Source of the DNA: Sphingomicrobium sp.
Lineage (GTDB): Bacteria; Pseudomonadota; Alphaproteobacteria; Sphingomonadales; Sphingomonadaceae
Assembly (NCBI GenBank): GCA_030447545.1
Contig: JAUJOV010000012.1
Location: 1-64,000, forward strand
Length of the DNA: 64,000 nt
Direction of reading: 5' to 3'
Below, one piece after another: positions 62,039-64,000 of the stretch (within the stretch, counting starts at the first letter, position 1; each line of letters opens with the position of its first letter). A program made the position numbers and the translations under genes. The notes under the pieces were generated by a model. It was not told the origin of the DNA, did no database searches, and worked only from the letters and a program-made list of their open reading frames with translations.

Positions 62039-62554
62039 GTGCTCAGAATCCTGATCGTCGAGGACGATTCACAGCTCGCGACAACGCTCAAATATCTGAT
62101 CGAGGACAATCCGCGATATCGCGTCGTGGCGATGGCGGACGAGGCGGATGTGGCGGTCGCGGCGGCCGAGCGACACCAGCCCGACCTTGCTCTGGTCGAC
62201 CTGCACCTCGCCCATGGGAGCAGCGGCTTTTCGGTCGCGGTAAGACTCAGGGACTGGGGCGTGCCGTGCCTGTTCGTCAGCGGCAAGGCGCCGAGCTTCC
62301 CGATGCCCGATCTTGCGCTCGGCTGCCTGATGAAGCCGTTCACCGCCGAGGAGGTCCACCGCGCATTGAACCTCGCCGAGGACAAGCTTCGCGGGCGCGA
62401 GACGCTCCGGCCGAAGATCCCGCAGAATCTGAAGATCTACGACGCTCCGGTCGAGCAGCCGGCGGCCGAGCCGGGCTTCATCCCATCGCGCCGATCGTGG
62501 TGGATGCGCATCGAGCACTGGGTCGCGGGCAACGCCGCGAGGCTCGCGCAGTAG
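62039..62554 (+). CDS. Receiver-domain response regulator
   Basis: 171 residues, GTG start with GGGGAGAA before it. LRILIVEDDSQLATTLKYLI (acidic pair), ALVDLHLAHGSSGF (phospho-Asp ~54), FVSGKAP and LMKPFTAEEV (Lys). The C-terminal ~60 residues are not a recognised output domain. No kinase is adjacent. Just past the stop, CTCGCGCAGTAG is tandemly repeated. Confidence 0.88.
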   Translation: MLRILIVEDDSQLATTLKYLIEDNPRYRVVAMADEADVAVAAAERHQPDLALVDLHLAHGSSGFSVAVRLRDWGVPCLFVSGKAPSFPMPDLALGCLMKPFTAEEVHRALNLAEDKLRGRETLRPKIPQNLKIYDAPVEQPAAEPGFIPSRRSWWMRIEHWVAGNAARLAQ

Positions 62555-62633
62555 CTCGCGCAGTAGCTCGCGAGGACCGCGGCTTTCGCGCCCCATTGCG
62601 GAGATCGACGAGCGGCTCGTACAGTCGGCAGCG

Positions 62634-63974
62634 ATGACCGACACGCCCCAGGCCGCTCGCCCGAACCTTCAAAGCTGGTGGATGCCGTTCACTGCCAACC
62701 GGCAGTTCAAGGCCTCGCCGCGCCTGCTCGCCCGCGCGAAGGGGATGCATTACTTCACGCCCGACGACCGGCCGATCCTCGACGGCGCCGCGGGCCTGTG
62801 GTGCGTCAATGCGGGCCATGGCCGGCGCGAGATCATCGAGGCCGTGACCGCGGCCATGGGCGAGCTCGATTACGCGCCGCCATTCCAGATGGGTCATCCG
62901 CTCGCCTTCGCCGCCGCCGAGGCACTCGCATCCATTCTGCCCGAGGGCTTCGAGAGCAGCTTCTTCGTCAATTCGGGAAGCGAGGCGGCGGACACCGCGC
63001 TGAAGATCGCTCGCGCCTTCCATGCCGCGAACGGAGAGCCGGAGCGGGTGTGGCTGATCGGCCGAGAGCGCGGCTATCACGGCGTCAATTTCGGCGGCAT
63101 CTCGGTCGGGGGAATCGCGAACAACCGCGCGGCATTCGGGCCGCTGCTGGCCGAGGTCGACCATCTTCGCCACACGCACGACCCGCAGCGCAACGCCTTC
63201 GCGCGAGGGCAGCCCGAGCATGGCCGCGAACTGGCTGACGATCTGCTTGGGATCATCGAGCAGCGCGGGGCCGAGCGGATCGCGGCAGTGATCGTCGAGC
63301 CGATGGCCGGCTCGACCGGGGTACTGCCGCCGCCGCAGGGCTATCTCGAGCGGCTTCGCGAAATCTGCAGCGCGAACGGAATCTTGCTGATCTTCGACGA
63401 GGTGATCACCGGTTTCGGGCGGCTCGGCGCTCCGTTTGCGGCCGAGCGGTTCGCAGTGACTCCCGACATGATCACCATGGCCAAGGGGCTGACCAACGGC
63501 GCGGTGCCGATGGGTGCGGTCGCGGTCACATCGCACATCCGCGAGACCATGATGCAGGGGCCGCCCGCAGCGATCGAGCTGTTCCACGGCTATACTTATT
63601 CGGGCCACCCGGCGGCCTCGGCGGCGCTGATCGCGGCGCTCGATGTGTATCGCCGCGAAGCCTTGTTCGAGCGGGCGCTCGAGCTCGAGCCTTACTGGCA
63701 AGGCGCGGTCCATTCGCTTCGGCAGGCGCCGAACGTCATCGACGTGCGCGACATCGGGCTGGTAGGGGCGGTCGAGCTTGCGCCAGTCGACGGCAGGGCC
63801 GGCGCGCGCGGCTATGACGTGCTCTGCCGCGCCTTTGCCGGCGGGCTGCTGGTGCGCGTGACCGGCGATACGGTTGCGCTTTCGCCGCCGTTGATCATTT
63901 CCGAAGCGCAGATCGACGAGCTGGTCGAGAAGCTTGCCGATGCGATCGCTTCGTCATCGCGAGAATTCCAATGA
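62634..63974 (+). CDS. Class III (omega-amino acid-pyruvate type) aminotransferase
   Basis: 446 residues. LDGAAGLWCVNAGHGRREII, FFVNSGSEAADTALKIARAF (phosphate-binding), LLIFDEVITGFGRLGAPFAA and MITMAKGLTNGAVPMGAVAV with the PLP Lys. Closest to beta-alanine/omega-amino acid:pyruvate transaminases; the substrate is not certain. Its stop overlaps the next gene (ATGA). Confidence 0.92.
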   Translation: MTDTPQAARPNLQSWWMPFTANRQFKASPRLLARAKGMHYFTPDDRPILDGAAGLWCVNAGHGRREIIEAVTAAMGELDYAPPFQMGHPLAFAAAEALASILPEGFESSFFVNSGSEAADTALKIARAFHAANGEPERVWLIGRERGYHGVNFGGISVGGIANNRAAFGPLLAEVDHLRHTHDPQRNAFARGQPEHGRELADDLLGIIEQRGAERIAAVIVEPMAGSTGVLPPPQGYLERLREICSANGILLIFDEVITGFGRLGAPFAAERFAVTPDMITMAKGLTNGAVPMGAVAVTSHIRETMMQGPPAAIELFHGYTYSGHPAASAALIAALDVYRREALFERALELEPYWQGAVHSLRQAPNVIDVRDIGLVGAVELAPVDGRAGARGYDVLCRAFAGGLLVRVTGDTVALSPPLIISEAQIDELVEKLADAIASSSREFQ

Positions 63975-64000
63975 GAGCAGTCGTTGCGATTGGCGCCTTG
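63971..64000 (+). CDS. Start of a further gene, cut by window edge
   Basis: Ten codons, MRAVVAIGAL, beginning in the stop of the aminotransferase gene (4-base overlap). The coupling supports a real start; the hydrophobic run could open a signal peptide or a Rossmann strand. Nothing more can be said. Confidence 0.5.
   Translation, partial: MRAVVAIGAL

Overview
The window is GC-rich chromosomal DNA from an alphaproteobacterium, most likely a sphingomonad (Sphingomonas/Sphingomicrobium-like). The basis is protein recognition (MucR/Ros regulator, DUF6894, DUF6481, DUF5681, HWE kinase, PQQ-type sugar dehydrogenase), the gene order rimP-nusA-ylxR-infB-rbfA-truB-rpsO, and a dispersed near-palindromic TGTCCGC...GCGGACA repeat of a kind I associate with this order. 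No taxonomic search was possible.

Layout. 0-9 kb: the translation/transcription operon rimP-nusA-ylxR-infB-rbfA-truB-rpsO on the minus strand, interrupted by a plus-strand pair (CDP-alcohol phosphatidyltransferase and a membrane protein). 9-24 kb: a PQQ-type sugar dehydrogenase, then a long minus-strand run of housekeeping genes (tsaB, rimI, mucR, fur, an acyltransferase, miaB, phoH, ybeY, corC, lnt, metK, trmB, chrA) with two opposing small genes, and an nfu gene. 24-32 kb: small proteins, a cytochrome b561/cytochrome c-prime pair, a valine-degradation operon (acyl-CoA dehydrogenase, 3-hydroxyisobutyryl-CoA hydrolase, enoyl-CoA hydratase, 3-hydroxyisobutyrate dehydrogenase), a lipoprotein and an M15-type peptidase.

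32.0-46.94 kb: a 14.9-kb genomic island in tRNA-Arg(TCT). It is bounded by exact 42-bp repeats of the tRNA 3' part; the intact tRNA is at the right end and a 5'-truncated tyrosine integrase at the left. Inside are an AlpA-like regulator, two small proteins, a CHC2/Toprim primase, a RepA-like hexameric helicase (in-frame TAG), and an unknown gene carrying an iteron-like array of eleven TGAAAC/GTTTCA words. A DUF5681 gene and three tandem paralogous tiny genes follow. Cargo genes come next (SRPBCC protein, HWE kinase plus response regulator, AraC regulator). A leftward cluster of tiny genes is controlled by a promoter with paired operators beside an Xre-type repressor gene. I see no capsid, portal, terminase large subunit, relaxase or transfer gene. 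The island looks like a compact replicating/satellite-type element, now probably immobile.

47-64 kb: purQ-purS, a DUF305-LVIVD fusion protein, a glycoside hydrolase, a fadJ-type enzyme, a divergent MFS/MarR pair with palindromic operators, typA, an AraC regulator, a nitrilase, an EVE-domain protein, a SleB-type cell-wall hydrolase, a response regulator and a class III aminotransferase.

Quality caution. Many conserved genes, including the essential nusA, carry single-base indels (clusters near 7.8-8.0, 24.2, 27-29, 36-37.4, 41-45.3, 51.9-56.1 and 60.2-60.5 kb), and a 22-G run interrupts a transporter gene. The simplest reading is assembly or consensus error, so broken genes are described as read but should not be assumed dead.
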